This document shows, one piece after another, positions 34,592-42,580 of a DNA stretch of 64,000 nucleotides. Each line of letters starts with the position of its first letter. Within the stretch, counting starts at the first letter, position 1. Made by a program: the position numbers and the translations under genes. The notes below the pieces were generated by a model. It did not search any database. It had not been told where the DNA came from and saw nothing but the letters and a program-made list of their open reading frames with translations. The DNA is taken from NCBI RefSeq assembly GCF_011405655.1, contig NZ_AP022829.1:1-64000 (forward strand), given 5' to 3'. The DNA comes from Adlercreutzia hattorii (GTDB lineage: Bacteria; Actinomycetota; Coriobacteriia; Coriobacteriales; Eggerthellaceae).

Positions 34592-34921
34592 CTACCGCGC
34601 AGGCTTGGAGGTGAGGTGCCAGCCGTTGCAGTAGGGGCACTGGTACACGTGCAGCGGCGGGGCGCCGTGCTCGGCGCATTCGGCAGCGGTGAGCTCCGCC
34701 TCGTAGCGGCTGGCGTAGCGGTTCTTGCGCTCGCAGGCCCTGCGGCGCAAGGCTGCCTCGTGAGCTTCGTCGCGCGCGGCGCGGGCAGCCGATTCGCGGG
34801 CGAAAGGGTCGCGGCCGGAATCGTCCCCGAGGCCGAGTTCCGCGAACAAGTCGCCCTCGCCGAGCGATGCGGCGAATTGTGCCTTCTGCTTCTGCCATGC
34901 CGAGCGCTTCTTGCTGCCCAT
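34592..34921 (-). CDS. Small protein with a C-terminal Cys/His motif (first of two paralogues)
   Basis: The 109-residue protein starts at ATG 34921 with GGAGGG just upstream. The N-terminus is basic (MGSKKRSAWQKQKAQFAAS). The middle is variable and Ala/Glu/Arg-rich. The conserved C-terminus contains CERKNRYASRYEAELTAAEC and then VYQCPYCNGWHLTS, a CxxCxxxH arrangement suggesting a small zinc-binding knuckle. It may bind nucleic acid, but this is a guess from charge and motif. A paralogue with the same ends but a shorter middle lies at 39400. Both lie downstream of, and opposite to, a propeller-protein gene. Confidence 0.75.
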   Translation of the reverse strand: MGSKKRSAWQKQKAQFAASLGEGDLFAELGLGDDSGRDPFARESAARAARDEAHEAALRRRACERKNRYASRYEAELTAAECAEHGAPPLHVYQCPYCNGWHLTSKPAR

Positions 34922-34951
34922 GATGCTTTCCCTCCGAACCAAAAACAGGGG

Positions 34952-34980
34952 CTGTGCTGCCGCGGCCACCATGCTATAAT
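34952..34980 (+). promoter_or_regulatory. Extended -10 promoter of the small RNA
   Basis: TGCTATAAT at 34972-34980 is an extended -10 element (TGn before TATAAT). The -35 region is poor. Transcription would start near 34986. Confidence 0.55.
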
Positions 34981-34985
34981 GCGAA

Positions 34986-35068
34986 CAGACGGTGCCCCGT
35001 TCTGCCGGGCGGCGTCGGTTATTTGATTAAGCCGGGTTTACTTTCGACAGGTGGCCCGGCTTCTTCTT
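34986..35068 (+). ncRNA. Candidate antitoxin RNA of a type I toxin system
   Basis: The segment runs from the extended -10 promoter to a terminator hairpin (AAGCCGGG at 35029-35036, CCCGGCTT at 35055-35062, then CTTCTTT). It is transcribed towards the 3' end of the 28-residue toxin gene, so it would be complementary to the toxin mRNA tail. Its layout resembles the convergent RNA of TxpA/RatA-like loci. No protein is encoded. Confidence 0.5.
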
Positions 35069-35085
35069 TGGCCAAACACCGTCCG

Positions 35086-35172
35086 TCACTCCTTCCTCAC
35101 CAGAGTAAGTCCGATGATTCCGATAACCACAAGCATCAGATCGCACACGGCGATCACGGTCTGGGTGTCCAT
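35086..35172 (-). CDS. 28-residue membrane peptide, candidate type I toxin
   Basis: ATG 35172 follows AAAGGAG with good spacing and the frame ends at TGA 35086. The peptide is a short polar start (MDTQT), one hydrophobic helix (VIAVCDLMLVVIGIIGLTLV) and a basic end (RKE). This is the pattern of holin-like type I toxins such as the TxpA/Fst groups. An opposing small RNA with its own promoter and terminator lies at its 3' side. Toxicity is inferred only from this arrangement; it could be a harmless small membrane protein. Confidence 0.55.
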   Translation of the reverse strand: MDTQTVIAVCDLMLVVIGIIGLTLVRKE

Positions 35173-35189
35173 AGGCAGGCTCCTTTCAT

Positions 35190-35233
35190 GAAGCTGCCCG
35201 GACGTGACGGAGCACCGGCGGACATTGTAGCGG
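35190..35233. repeat. Toxin leader sequence shared with 30006-30049
   Basis: GAAGCTGCCCGG-CGTGACGGAGCACC and the next bases are a near copy of 30006-30049. They lie 18 bases before the toxin start codon on the minus strand, so they belong to its leader or promoter. The two copies sit near opposite ends of the tRNA-bounded segment in the same orientation. Confidence 0.7.
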
Positions 35234-35517
35234 ATGGGACATACAAGCGTCAGAAGCTCTACCAGAATGCAGCGGCTTTCCGCAAAGCGACTGTGCTATA
35301 CTTGACGTTGTATTATTGGTAGACCGTGTGGGAATGAAGGATTGTTACTCTTTTGACAAGGTTGCGGGAGCGCTGGAAAAGAGCGCCACGCCCTGAGGGA
35401 CGTTGCAGCAATGCGTGCAGCAAAACGATGGTTCGAGCGAGGTCTTTAAGGGCCATTTGCTCCCACCCATGGTTTGCAAAAGGCCAGGTAGGGATAAGGA
35501 TGTCCAGGGTTTTGTAG

Positions 35518-35551
35518 CCCCATGGAGGTTCAAGTCCTCTCGCCCGCACCA
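35518..35551 (+). repeat. 34-bp copy of the tRNA-Leu 3' end (attachment-site-like)
   Basis: These 34 bases are identical to 29849-29882, covering part of the variable arm, the T arm, the acceptor 3' strand and CCA. No 5' half of a tRNA precedes them. Such 3'-end copies are the usual mark of integration of an element into a tRNA gene. The segment between them is 5.7 kb. No integrase gene is visible. Confidence 0.88.
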
Positions 35552-35560
35552 TTTGAAACG

Positions 35561-35584
35561 AACGCCCTCTTCGGAGGGCGTTTT
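35561..35584 (+). terminator. Terminator after the tRNA fragment
   Basis: AACGCCCTC and GAGGGCGTT with a TTCG-type loop, followed by TTTA, form a strong terminator ten bases after the tRNA fragment. It may be the original terminator of the tRNA gene, displaced by insertion. Confidence 0.85.
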
Positions 35585-35634
35585 ACTTTCCGTCACCTCC
35601 ACTCAGCAGAAAGGGTCAACGAGAAGGATGGGCT

Positions 35635-36519
35635 ATGTCTGCCGATAGCTTCGACGACTTCCCCTATGAGACCGACACCCACGCCTCCGATGCAGAGGCG
35701 CGGCGGCACTACTGGGCTGTGGCCATCGGGCTGCAGGCGGTGGACGGGCTGGAAGTATCTCCCTACCTGCACGACCTGGCCCGCAGCTACGAACAGGGCC
35801 AGTACACCTTGCAGGAGACAGGCGAGCTCATCCGCGCCTATCACACGGGGGAAGCGGACGGGCGACAGGCCACGGCCGAGGCCGATCTGGTCAGCCAGCG
35901 CATCGCCGAGATGCTGGAGGCCGGCAGCTTCGTCTTCGCCCCCGACATGCTCTCCCTTATCCACCGCGCGCTGTTCCAAGATCTCGATGCCGAGACCTAT
36001 CGACCGGGCCAGTTCAAAACCGAGCGACTCGTAAAGCAGGAGGATATTCTCAACGGCGACAGCGTGCTGTACGCCGACCCGGCCATGATCCAGACGTCGC
36101 TGGACTACCTGTTCCGCGAGGAAGGCCGCCAGACTTACGGAACGACGCTCTCCGAGGCCGATGTCGCGCGGCTCGCGCAGTTCATCGCGTTTCTCTGGCA
36201 GGTGCACCCCTTCGTCGAGGGCAACACCCGCACCGTGGCTGTGTTCTCGGAACTGTACCTCGGCTCGCTCGGCTTCACCGTGGGCAACGAGCCCTTCCAA
36301 AAGCACGCGCGTTACTACCGCGACGCCCTGGTGCGGGCCAACTACCGCAACAACGAGGCCGGTATCTTGCCCGAGCGGAAACCGCTGGAGGCATTTTACG
36401 AGAATCTGCTGCTAGGCGCCGAGCACGCCCTTAATCGCGAGGCCCTTCTCTGCCCCGAGCTCTTCGACAATCCCCAGCTTCTCAAGCACATCGACCCCTC
36501 AAGGGCGCTGAGAAGATAG
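35635..36519 (+). CDS. Fic-domain protein with a VbhA-like N-terminal segment
   Basis: The 294-residue protein starts at ATG 35635 behind AGAAGGA. Residues about 15-75 resemble the VbhA antitoxin fold (YLHDLARSYEQGQYTLQETG). A Fic domain follows with catalytic HPFVEGNTRT, in which His is the expected base. Fic proteins usually transfer AMP to a target protein. In VbhA the inhibitory motif is S-x-x-x-E-G; the matching stretch here reads LQAVDGLE, with Asp where Glu would sit, so autoinhibition may be weak. The gene lies just outside the tRNA-bounded segment. Its target is unknown. Confidence 0.85.
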   Translation: MSADSFDDFPYETDTHASDAEARRHYWAVAIGLQAVDGLEVSPYLHDLARSYEQGQYTLQETGELIRAYHTGEADGRQATAEADLVSQRIAEMLEAGSFVFAPDMLSLIHRALFQDLDAETYRPGQFKTERLVKQEDILNGDSVLYADPAMIQTSLDYLFREEGRQTYGTTLSEADVARLAQFIAFLWQVHPFVEGNTRTVAVFSELYLGSLGFTVGNEPFQKHARYYRDALVRANYRNNEAGILPERKPLEAFYENLLLGAEHALNREALLCPELFDNPQLLKHIDPSRALRR

Positions 36520-36681
36520 CCACAGTCCCGCAAGGTGTTTCTGACCTGCGCGTAACAAACGCGACGGGCGGCCTGCGCCGCGGGGAAACGGACGCACAAT
36601 GGAACCGATGCGCAGCCCGCGCCGGCTCTTCGGCGCGACTCTGCGCACGACGCGCAATCTTTCGCCGTTGGGAGGTTCCTT

Positions 36682-37683
36682 ATGAGCGGGAAGTCCAAGA
36701 CCTTGCCCACCATCGTCGCCGCAAGCGCCGGCATTGCCGCCGGTGCCGCCGTGGCCTTCGCGGGATTCCTGCTGAAGCGCCGCGCGGTGCGCACTACGTG
36801 CAAGCCGTTCTACGCCGAGGCCACGCGCCGCTTCAAGATTCCCGGCATCAGCGAGGGCTTCGTGCCCCAGGACCTGTTCTACCTGTCCGACGAGCAAACC
36901 TGGCTCTTCAGCGGTTACCTGGCGAACCGCCGACCCTCCCCCATCTACCAGGTGGGCGCCGACGGTACGGCGCGCCGCCACGAGGTGCGCCTGCCCGAGG
37001 GCTCGCTGTACCGCGGTCACGGCGCCGCCGTGACAGCTGCCGGGCCCTTCGTGTTCCTCACCGTGCGCGACGGGTTCATCGCGCTGGATCGCGCCGAGCT
37101 AGCCAAGGCGGCCGACGGCGACGTGCTGCAGGCAACCGGGCACCGCGCCGTGCCGCTTATGCCCGCCTTCATGACCGTGCAGAAGGACATGCTCTACATC
37201 GGCGAGTTCTCCCATCGGCTGTTCTACCCCACACCGAAGAGCCACTGGCTGCGCTGCCCCTCCGGCGAGACGAACCCGGCTCTCCTGCTTGCCTACTCCC
37301 CGCACGACGGCGGCCCCTTCGGCTTCGGCGAGCATCCCTCGGCGGTGTACTCCATTCCCGGCAACGTGCAGGGCATGTGCGTCACGCCCGAGGGGAACAT
37401 CGTCCTCAGCCTGGCGTGGGGGTTCGGCGACGCCGAGGTGCGCATCTACGACCCGGCCCAGGCCAAGCGCGGCGGCAGCTATCTCGTGGAGGGGCACAAG
37501 GCGCCGCTGTACTTCCTGGACGAGGCCACGCGGGTGGAGACGCTTACCGTGCCGCCCATGGCCGAGGGCATCGACGACGTGAACGGCGAGGTGTACCTGG
37601 CCAACGAGGCGGCGAGCAACCTCTACCTGCTCGGCAAGTTCTATGGCGGCCAGTACGTGTACTCGTTCCCGACGAGGGAATAG
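36682..37683 (+). CDS. Predicted beta-propeller protein (second paralogue)
   Basis: The 333-residue protein matches the one at 30215 along its whole length, with no gaps noticed and the same N-terminal hydrophobic helix (residues 10-31). The most conserved parts are FVPQDLFYL, RHEVRLPEGSLYRGHGAA, LFYPTPKSHWL, FGFGEHPSAVYSIPGNVQG and PMAEGIDDVNGEVYLANE. GGGAGG precedes ATG 36682. The two copies must come from duplication, and together with the paired small proteins at 34592 and 39400 they suggest a duplicated block. Function unknown; a propeller fold is inferred from the strand pattern. Confidence 0.72.
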   Translation: MSGKSKTLPTIVAASAGIAAGAAVAFAGFLLKRRAVRTTCKPFYAEATRRFKIPGISEGFVPQDLFYLSDEQTWLFSGYLANRRPSPIYQVGADGTARRHEVRLPEGSLYRGHGAAVTAAGPFVFLTVRDGFIALDRAELAKAADGDVLQATGHRAVPLMPAFMTVQKDMLYIGEFSHRLFYPTPKSHWLRCPSGETNPALLLAYSPHDGGPFGFGEHPSAVYSIPGNVQGMCVTPEGNIVLSLAWGFGDAEVRIYDPAQAKRGGSYLVEGHKAPLYFLDEATRVETLTVPPMAEGIDDVNGEVYLANEAASNLYLLGKFYGGQYVYSFPTRE

Positions 37684-37870
37684 CTGCGCCGTCCCGCCAC
37701 CCTTTGCTTTCGGCAGGCCCGGCGAGAGTCAATGTTTCCGCGGGAAAACGGCTTGCGTGAGAAGTGATGACAGCTTGCGAGCACGAGCGGCCGCGCGGAA
37801 GACGCCTCCTATACTAAAGTCGATATTTTTGCTCAGAAATAATCGATGGAGCCGAGGATCGGAGACCGTC

Positions 37871-39271
37871 ATGAACGCTTCAACGAAACGAACTGTCCGC
37901 GTTGTCGCCCTGTGGATACTGGCGCTGTGCCTCGTTATCCCCCTCGGGGCGTGCGCCTACCAGCAGGGAAGCAGCGCCATCCAGGCCCTGGCCTCGACGG
38001 CTTCCGACACGAACGCGGAAGCTGCCGAGACCAGCGATGCCGCAGCGGAAGACAACGCCGCCCCCGCGGCCGATACATCTGATGAAAGCTCAGCGGCCGA
38101 GAACACTGAAGGCTCCACCAGCACCGACGCAACAGCGGCCGAGGGGACACCAGCAGAAGGCAACGCCTCTCCCGACGCCCATGAAAGCAACGAGAAGGCT
38201 GCTGAGGGGGCACCGACCACGGCGACGATCATGTACTACGAAAACGTCAATTACGACGACGGCGATACCGAGCCCGACGAGAACGGCCGGGTGTTGCTGG
38301 GTTCCTACGAGCTCACCGACGTACACGTCGGGCAAACGATCAACGCATGGGATTACGTAGTCGACATCCCCGGGCATTTCTTCTGGGACGGCTGGCCGCA
38401 GAATCTCACGTTGACTGAGAACCCTTCCGATAACGTCATCAACCTCTTCTACTTCAAGCTGTGGAACAACGAGTACACCGTGAACTACTACCTCATGGAA
38501 AACGCCGACCTGACCGCCGACAACTGGAAGGACGCGCTGGCGCCCGATGACGTGAAGTTCGTCAAAATGGGGTCGGAAACCTTCACCAACCAGCGCTTCG
38601 ACCAACTCGTCAAGGGCGACGCCTACGAGTACAAGATCGACGGCACCTATGTGGTGGACACCTATCCTTCCGAGATACATGTGGGCGTAAATCCCGACGA
38701 CAACGTCATCAATGTGCTCTATGTGCCCGATTCCGCGAATCTGCCCGACGATATTGAGATTCCCAGCGGCACGACGCAGCCGGGCGATGGGACGCAGCCG
38801 GGCGATGGGGCGCAGCCCGACGATAGCGAAAACGGCGACGATTCCGCCGACCAACCCGCCGATGACTCCGACGCCGACAAGCCAGCGGACGATTCCAGCG
38901 CCAGCAAGCCCGCCGATACGCCGAGCGCTGATGGAAGCACCGCACCGAGCATGCCGAGCGACACCACTTTCGATAAGGACGAGATCGAAGACGCCCTGCC
39001 TGACGATGTGAAGGACGAGATCGTGAAGGACTTCATCGAATCGGGCGACGCTCAAGACAAGACGGAAATCACCGACGAAATGATCGAGAACCCCGTGAGC
39101 AAGTCCGACGCCGACTACGTGAAGAATGTCTACGAGACCGGCTTGAAGGAGGGCGAACGGCTGGCCCAAACGGGAGATCTCGTCCCCTTTGCCATCATCG
39201 CAAGCATCGCCCTGGGAGCAGCGGCAGCCGGCGCCATCGCCTTCGCCATGAACCGCCGCGCCCGGCGCTGA
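37871..39271 (+). CDS. Lipoprotein with MucBP-like domains and a sortase-like C-terminus
   Basis: The 466-residue protein begins with a lipoprotein signal (basic start, hydrophobic stretch, lipobox PLGAC with Cys28). A low-complexity Ala/Glu/Thr stretch (35-115) follows. Two related beta-rich units (about 118-200 and 205-290) end in NPSDNVINLFYFK and NPDDNVINVLYVP, like MucBP-type repeats. A Pro/Asp/Ser spacer contains GTQPGDGAQP repeats. The end carries LAQTGD, a hydrophobic helix and a basic RRARR tail, close to an LPxTG sorting signal. Having both lipid and sortase-type anchors is unusual. The weak ribosome site (GGAG) leaves some doubt about the start, but the signal peptide fits ATG 37871. 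Confidence 0.82.
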   Translation: MNASTKRTVRVVALWILALCLVIPLGACAYQQGSSAIQALASTASDTNAEAAETSDAAAEDNAAPAADTSDESSAAENTEGSTSTDATAAEGTPAEGNASPDAHESNEKAAEGAPTTATIMYYENVNYDDGDTEPDENGRVLLGSYELTDVHVGQTINAWDYVVDIPGHFFWDGWPQNLTLTENPSDNVINLFYFKLWNNEYTVNYYLMENADLTADNWKDALAPDDVKFVKMGSETFTNQRFDQLVKGDAYEYKIDGTYVVDTYPSEIHVGVNPDDNVINVLYVPDSANLPDDIEIPSGTTQPGDGTQPGDGAQPDDSENGDDSADQPADDSDADKPADDSSASKPADTPSADGSTAPSMPSDTTFDKDEIEDALPDDVKDEIVKDFIESGDAQDKTEITDEMIENPVSKSDADYVKNVYETGLKEGERLAQTGDLVPFAIIASIALGAAAAGAIAFAMNRRARR

Positions 39272-39399
39272 GCCCGCCACGCTGCCCGAAACAGGAAATT
39301 ACCGCGCAACGGGCCCCTCCCCCTTTTTGCGAAACTTGCGAAACTCTGCGAAAGATGCGAAAGGCTTGGGGGCTACACTAGAAGTGTTCGCGTGTCTGG

Positions 39400-39687
39400 T
39401 TACTCCCCCTTTGAGGTGAGGTGCCAGCCGTTGCAGTAGGGGCAGCGGTAGACGTGCAGGGGCGGGGCGCCGTGTTCGGCGCACTCGGCGGCGGTGAGTT
39501 CGGCCTCGTAGCGGCTGGCATAGCGGTTCTTGCGCTCGCAGGCCTTGTGGCGAAGGGCCGCGGCGCGCTCCTCGTCATGGCGCTGGCTGCGCGCGTTCTC
39601 GCTGGCGAACAGGTCGTCCATGCCGCCGAGAGATGCGGCGAACTCTGCTTTCTGCTTCTGCCACGCCGACCGCTTCTTGCTGCCCAC
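39400..39687 (-). CDS. Small protein with a C-terminal Cys/His motif (second paralogue)
   Basis: The 95-residue protein starts at GTG 39687 behind AAGGAGG. The N-terminus (MGSKKRSAWQKQKAEFAAS) and C-terminus (ECAEHGAPPLHVYRCPYCNG, then WHLTS) nearly match the protein at 34592, while the middle is shorter. The CPYC-x3-H arrangement suggests a zinc site. It faces the lipoprotein gene tail-to-tail, with only a short gap and no obvious terminator. Function unknown. Confidence 0.78.
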   Translation of the reverse strand: MGSKKRSAWQKQKAEFAASLGGMDDLFASENARSQRHDEERAAALRHKACERKNRYASRYEAELTAAECAEHGAPPLHVYRCPYCNGWHLTSKGE

Positions 39688-39902
39688 GGACGCCTCCTTT
39701 TCCGCAACACCTTCTCACGGCACGGGCACTGCAAACCATGCTATAACCCAACCTAGAACTAGCACAATCGTAGAATATCCTGCCATGCTTATCGCAATGC
39801 TAACAGATCATATTTTCCTGTCGATCTGACAGTCGTCTACCGTACCATAAGAGCCAGAAAGAAGAGCATGATCGCAGCCCTCTATCATGAAGGAGAGAAC
39901 TC

Positions 39903-40799
39903 ATGGAGCGCGCCTTTTCCCTTTCCGTCTCCGTCCCAACACCATTCCGAATCCCGCATAGGGTACTGGCCCTTATCGGCGTCATCACATTCATTCTTGC
40001 CTGCTGCTTGGCCGGCTGTACCTCGAATGCCGCCGATAGCGACAGCTCTGCCACCGACGGCAACGCCACCGGCGAAAAGACCCTCCGCGTGGCTATGGAA
40101 CTGGCCTACCCGCCCTTCGAAACGAAGGACGACGCCGGCAACCCCGAGGGGCTGGCCGTCGACTTCATCCGCGACTTCGGAGCTGCCTACGGCTACGACG
40201 TGCAGATAGAGAACACCGCTTGGGACGGGCTTATCCCGTCGCTGCAGTCGGACAAGGCCGATCTCGTCATCAGCTCCATGACCATCACCGACGAGCGCAA
40301 GCAGTCCGTGGACTTCTCCGACGCCTACGCCATGGCCCAGCTGGCCATTCTGGCGAACGCGGATTCCGGCGTGGCCTCCATCGACGACTTGAACCAGCCG
40401 GGCAAGAAGGTGGCCGTGAAGACCGGCTCCACCGGGGACGTGTACGCCACGAAGAACCTGACCAACGCTGAAATCGCGCGCCTGGCCGACGAGAGCGCGT
40501 GCGTGACTGAAGTAGTGCAGGGCAAGGCCGACGGCTTCCTCTACGACCAGCTGACCATCTACCGCAACCACCAGGCGAACCCGGATACCACCGAGGCCGT
40601 GTTCATCCCCTTTCAGGATGCCGAGGAATGGGGCATCGCTGTGAAGAAGGGCAACACCGAGCTCTTGGACCAGCTGAACGCCTTCATCGCGCAGTCGAAA
40701 ACCGACGGCGAGTTCGATCGCCTCACCGAGAAGTACCTCGCGGACGAAAAGAAGGCCTTCGACCAGTACGGTTTCAAATGGTTCTTCGATTTCGAGTAA
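39903..40799 (+). CDS. Amino-acid ABC transporter, solute-binding lipoprotein
   Basis: The 298-residue protein starts at ATG 39903 behind AAGGAG. It has a long basic/hydrophobic signal ending at the lipobox CLAGC, then a family 3 solute-binding fold: LRVAMELAYPPFE, VDFIRDFGAAYGYDVQI, WDGLIPSLQSDKADLVIS, MTITDERKQSVDFSDAYA, and VAVKTGSTGDVYA. It captures a polar amino acid or similar solute outside the cell for the permease and ATPase genes that follow. The exact ligand cannot be read from sequence. Confidence 0.94.
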   Translation: MERAFSLSVSVPTPFRIPHRVLALIGVITFILACCLAGCTSNAADSDSSATDGNATGEKTLRVAMELAYPPFETKDDAGNPEGLAVDFIRDFGAAYGYDVQIENTAWDGLIPSLQSDKADLVISSMTITDERKQSVDFSDAYAMAQLAILANADSGVASIDDLNQPGKKVAVKTGSTGDVYATKNLTNAEIARLADESACVTEVVQGKADGFLYDQLTIYRNHQANPDTTEAVFIPFQDAEEWGIAVKKGNTELLDQLNAFIAQSKTDGEFDRLTEKYLADEKKAFDQYGFKWFFDFE

Positions 40800-40898
40800 T
40801 TTCCAGTACTCTGTAGAAAGCACGCGCAGAAAACCTGAGCGCTCAGCGCAGGCGCTCATCCCGATTCCCGAAGCTTGCGAAGGAGGCGATTAGGGCCG

Positions 40899-41729
40899 AT
40901 GCCCGAAACCGCAACAACTGCAACCCCCGATCGCCCGCAGCGTCGGCGCGCAGCGAGCCCCTTCATGGCCCCGACCGGTGCGCCCGTGCGCCCGGCGAAG
41001 GCGGCTCTGAACTACCTGGCGGTGTGCGTGGCGGTGATCGCCGTGGTGTGGGCATCGCTGGCCGCAGCGGGCATCTCGCTGAACTTCGATTTCGTGGCTC
41101 AGTACCGCGTGCGCATCTGGGACGGCTTCTGCATGACCGTGGGCATTTCAGCGGCATCCCTCGTGCTGAGCCTTGTGCTCGGCGTGCTCGTGGCCGCGGG
41201 CCAAGGCGCGCGCTTCCTGCCACTGCGCTACCTGTGCGACTTCTACGTGAAAATCATCCGCGGCACGCCGCTCATCGTGCAGGTGTACTTCTTCTACTAC
41301 ATCATCGGCACAGCCTGGGGCATTGACAACCGCGTGCTCGCCGGCATCATCATCCTGTCGCTGTTCTCCGGCGCCTACATCGCCGAAATCGTGCGCGGCA
41401 GCCTGCTGTCGCTGGACGCGGGGCAGATGGAAGCGGCCCGGGCCGTCGGCTTCACCCGCGCCCAAACCTTGCGCTACGTGGTGGCGCCGCAGCTGGTGGC
41501 GCGCACGCTGCCGGCACTTACGGGGCAGGTGGCCTCCATTATCAAAGATTCGTCGCTGCTGTCGGTCATCGCCGTCATCGAGCTCACCCAAACCATACGC
41601 GAGATCACCGCCACGAACTACAACTTCTTCGGCGGCTTTCTACTGCTCGGCGCGCTGTATTTGGTGCTCACGCTGCCCATCATGGCCGTGAGTCGCCACT
41701 TCGAGAAGAGGCTCGACTATGCGCATTAG
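40899..41729 (+). CDS. Amino-acid ABC transporter, permease
   Basis: The 276-residue protein is a His/Glu/Gln-type permease with about five membrane helices. It has the conserved cytoplasmic loop (GQMEAARAVGFTRAQTLRYVVAPQ) that contacts the ATPase and the family block IKDSSLLSVIAVIELT. The N-terminus has an Ala/Pro-rich cytoplasmic extension of about 35 residues. ATG 40899 follows GGAGG at 12 bases; a TTG further up at 40875 contains that ribosome site and is rejected. Its last 17 bases are repeated at the start of the ATPase gene. Confidence 0.93.
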   Translation: MPETATTATPDRPQRRRAASPFMAPTGAPVRPAKAALNYLAVCVAVIAVVWASLAAAGISLNFDFVAQYRVRIWDGFCMTVGISAASLVLSLVLGVLVAAGQGARFLPLRYLCDFYVKIIRGTPLIVQVYFFYYIIGTAWGIDNRVLAGIIILSLFSGAYIAEIVRGSLLSLDAGQMEAARAVGFTRAQTLRYVVAPQLVARTLPALTGQVASIIKDSSLLSVIAVIELTQTIREITATNYNFFGGFLLLGALYLVLTLPIMAVSRHFEKRLDYAH

Positions 41730-41847
41730 AACCGACACCGCCGCTCGCCTCTTATCCCATAGATGCTTTCTCGGCACAGCCGCGCACCGCATGTTGAGTG
41801 AGAGCACGCGCCCCCTCCCCTTCCCGGAGGTCGACTATGCGCATTAG
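41713..41847. repeat. 118-bp duplication/insertion marked by 17-bp direct repeats
   Basis: TCGACTATGCGCATTAG occurs at 41713-41729, ending with the permease stop, and at 41831-41847, containing the ATPase start. The 101 bases between have no counterpart in normal operons of this type, where the two genes overlap. Removing one repeat plus the spacer would make the genes overlap by 11 bases. Confidence 0.85.
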
Positions 41848-42571
41848 CTTGGACCACCTGTGCAAATCTTTCGACGGCGTGGAAGTCCTGCGCGACATCA
41901 CCTTCGACGAAGAGGTGTCGGCGCTCGCCATCATCGGCCCCTCCGGCGGTGGGAAGTCCACCCTGCTGCGCATCATCGGCGGCCTGGAGACACCCACGTC
42001 CGGCGCCATGGCGGTGGATGGCTCCCCCGTCTCCCTCGACGAGACTTCCCTGCGTGCCTACCGCGCCACCTTGGGCTTCGTCTTCCAAGACGGTGGCCTG
42101 TTCCACCACATGACCGCTTTGGAGAACGTGGCGCTCCCCTTGCAGGTGGTTCATGGCGCGAGCTCCGATGAGGCTGATGACCGCGCTCGCGAACTGCTCG
42201 CGCGCCTCGGTTTGGAAGACTCGCTAGCAAAGCGCCCGGCCCAGCTGTCCGGCGGCCAAAAGCAGCGCGTCGCCATCGCCCGCGCCCTCGCAGCCCGTCC
42301 GCGCCTCCTTCTGCTGGACGAGCCCACAAGCGCCCTAGACCCAGAGTTCACCACCGAAGTGCTCGACGTCGTGCGCGACCTCGCCGAAGTCGGCACGCGC
42401 TTCATCATCGTCACCCACGAGATGGGCTTCGCCCGCCACGCCTGCGACCACGTCGCTTTCCTCTACGGCGGCCGGCTTCTGGAATACGGCGCCGCCGCCC
42501 GCCTCTTCGACCACCCCGAAACCCCCGAACTCACCCGCTTCCTCAGCCGCCTTTTGGAATGGAGCATGTGA
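41837..42571 (+). CDS. Amino-acid ABC transporter, ATP-binding protein
   Basis: The 244-residue ATPase has Walker A GPSGGGKSTL, the Q loop FVFQDGGLF, the signature LSGGQKQRVAIARALA, Walker B LLLLDEPTSALD and the switch His in VTHEMGFARHA. It powers the importer formed with the two preceding genes. ATG 41837 follows CCCGGAGG at a normal distance; that ribosome site is supplied by the 101-base spacer. The length is typical. Confidence 0.95.
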   Translation: MRISLDHLCKSFDGVEVLRDITFDEEVSALAIIGPSGGGKSTLLRIIGGLETPTSGAMAVDGSPVSLDETSLRAYRATLGFVFQDGGLFHHMTALENVALPLQVVHGASSDEADDRARELLARLGLEDSLAKRPAQLSGGQKQRVAIARALAARPRLLLLDEPTSALDPEFTTEVLDVVRDLAEVGTRFIIVTHEMGFARHACDHVAFLYGGRLLEYGAAARLFDHPETPELTRFLSRLLEWSM

Positions 42572-42580
42572 GGAGGGGGG

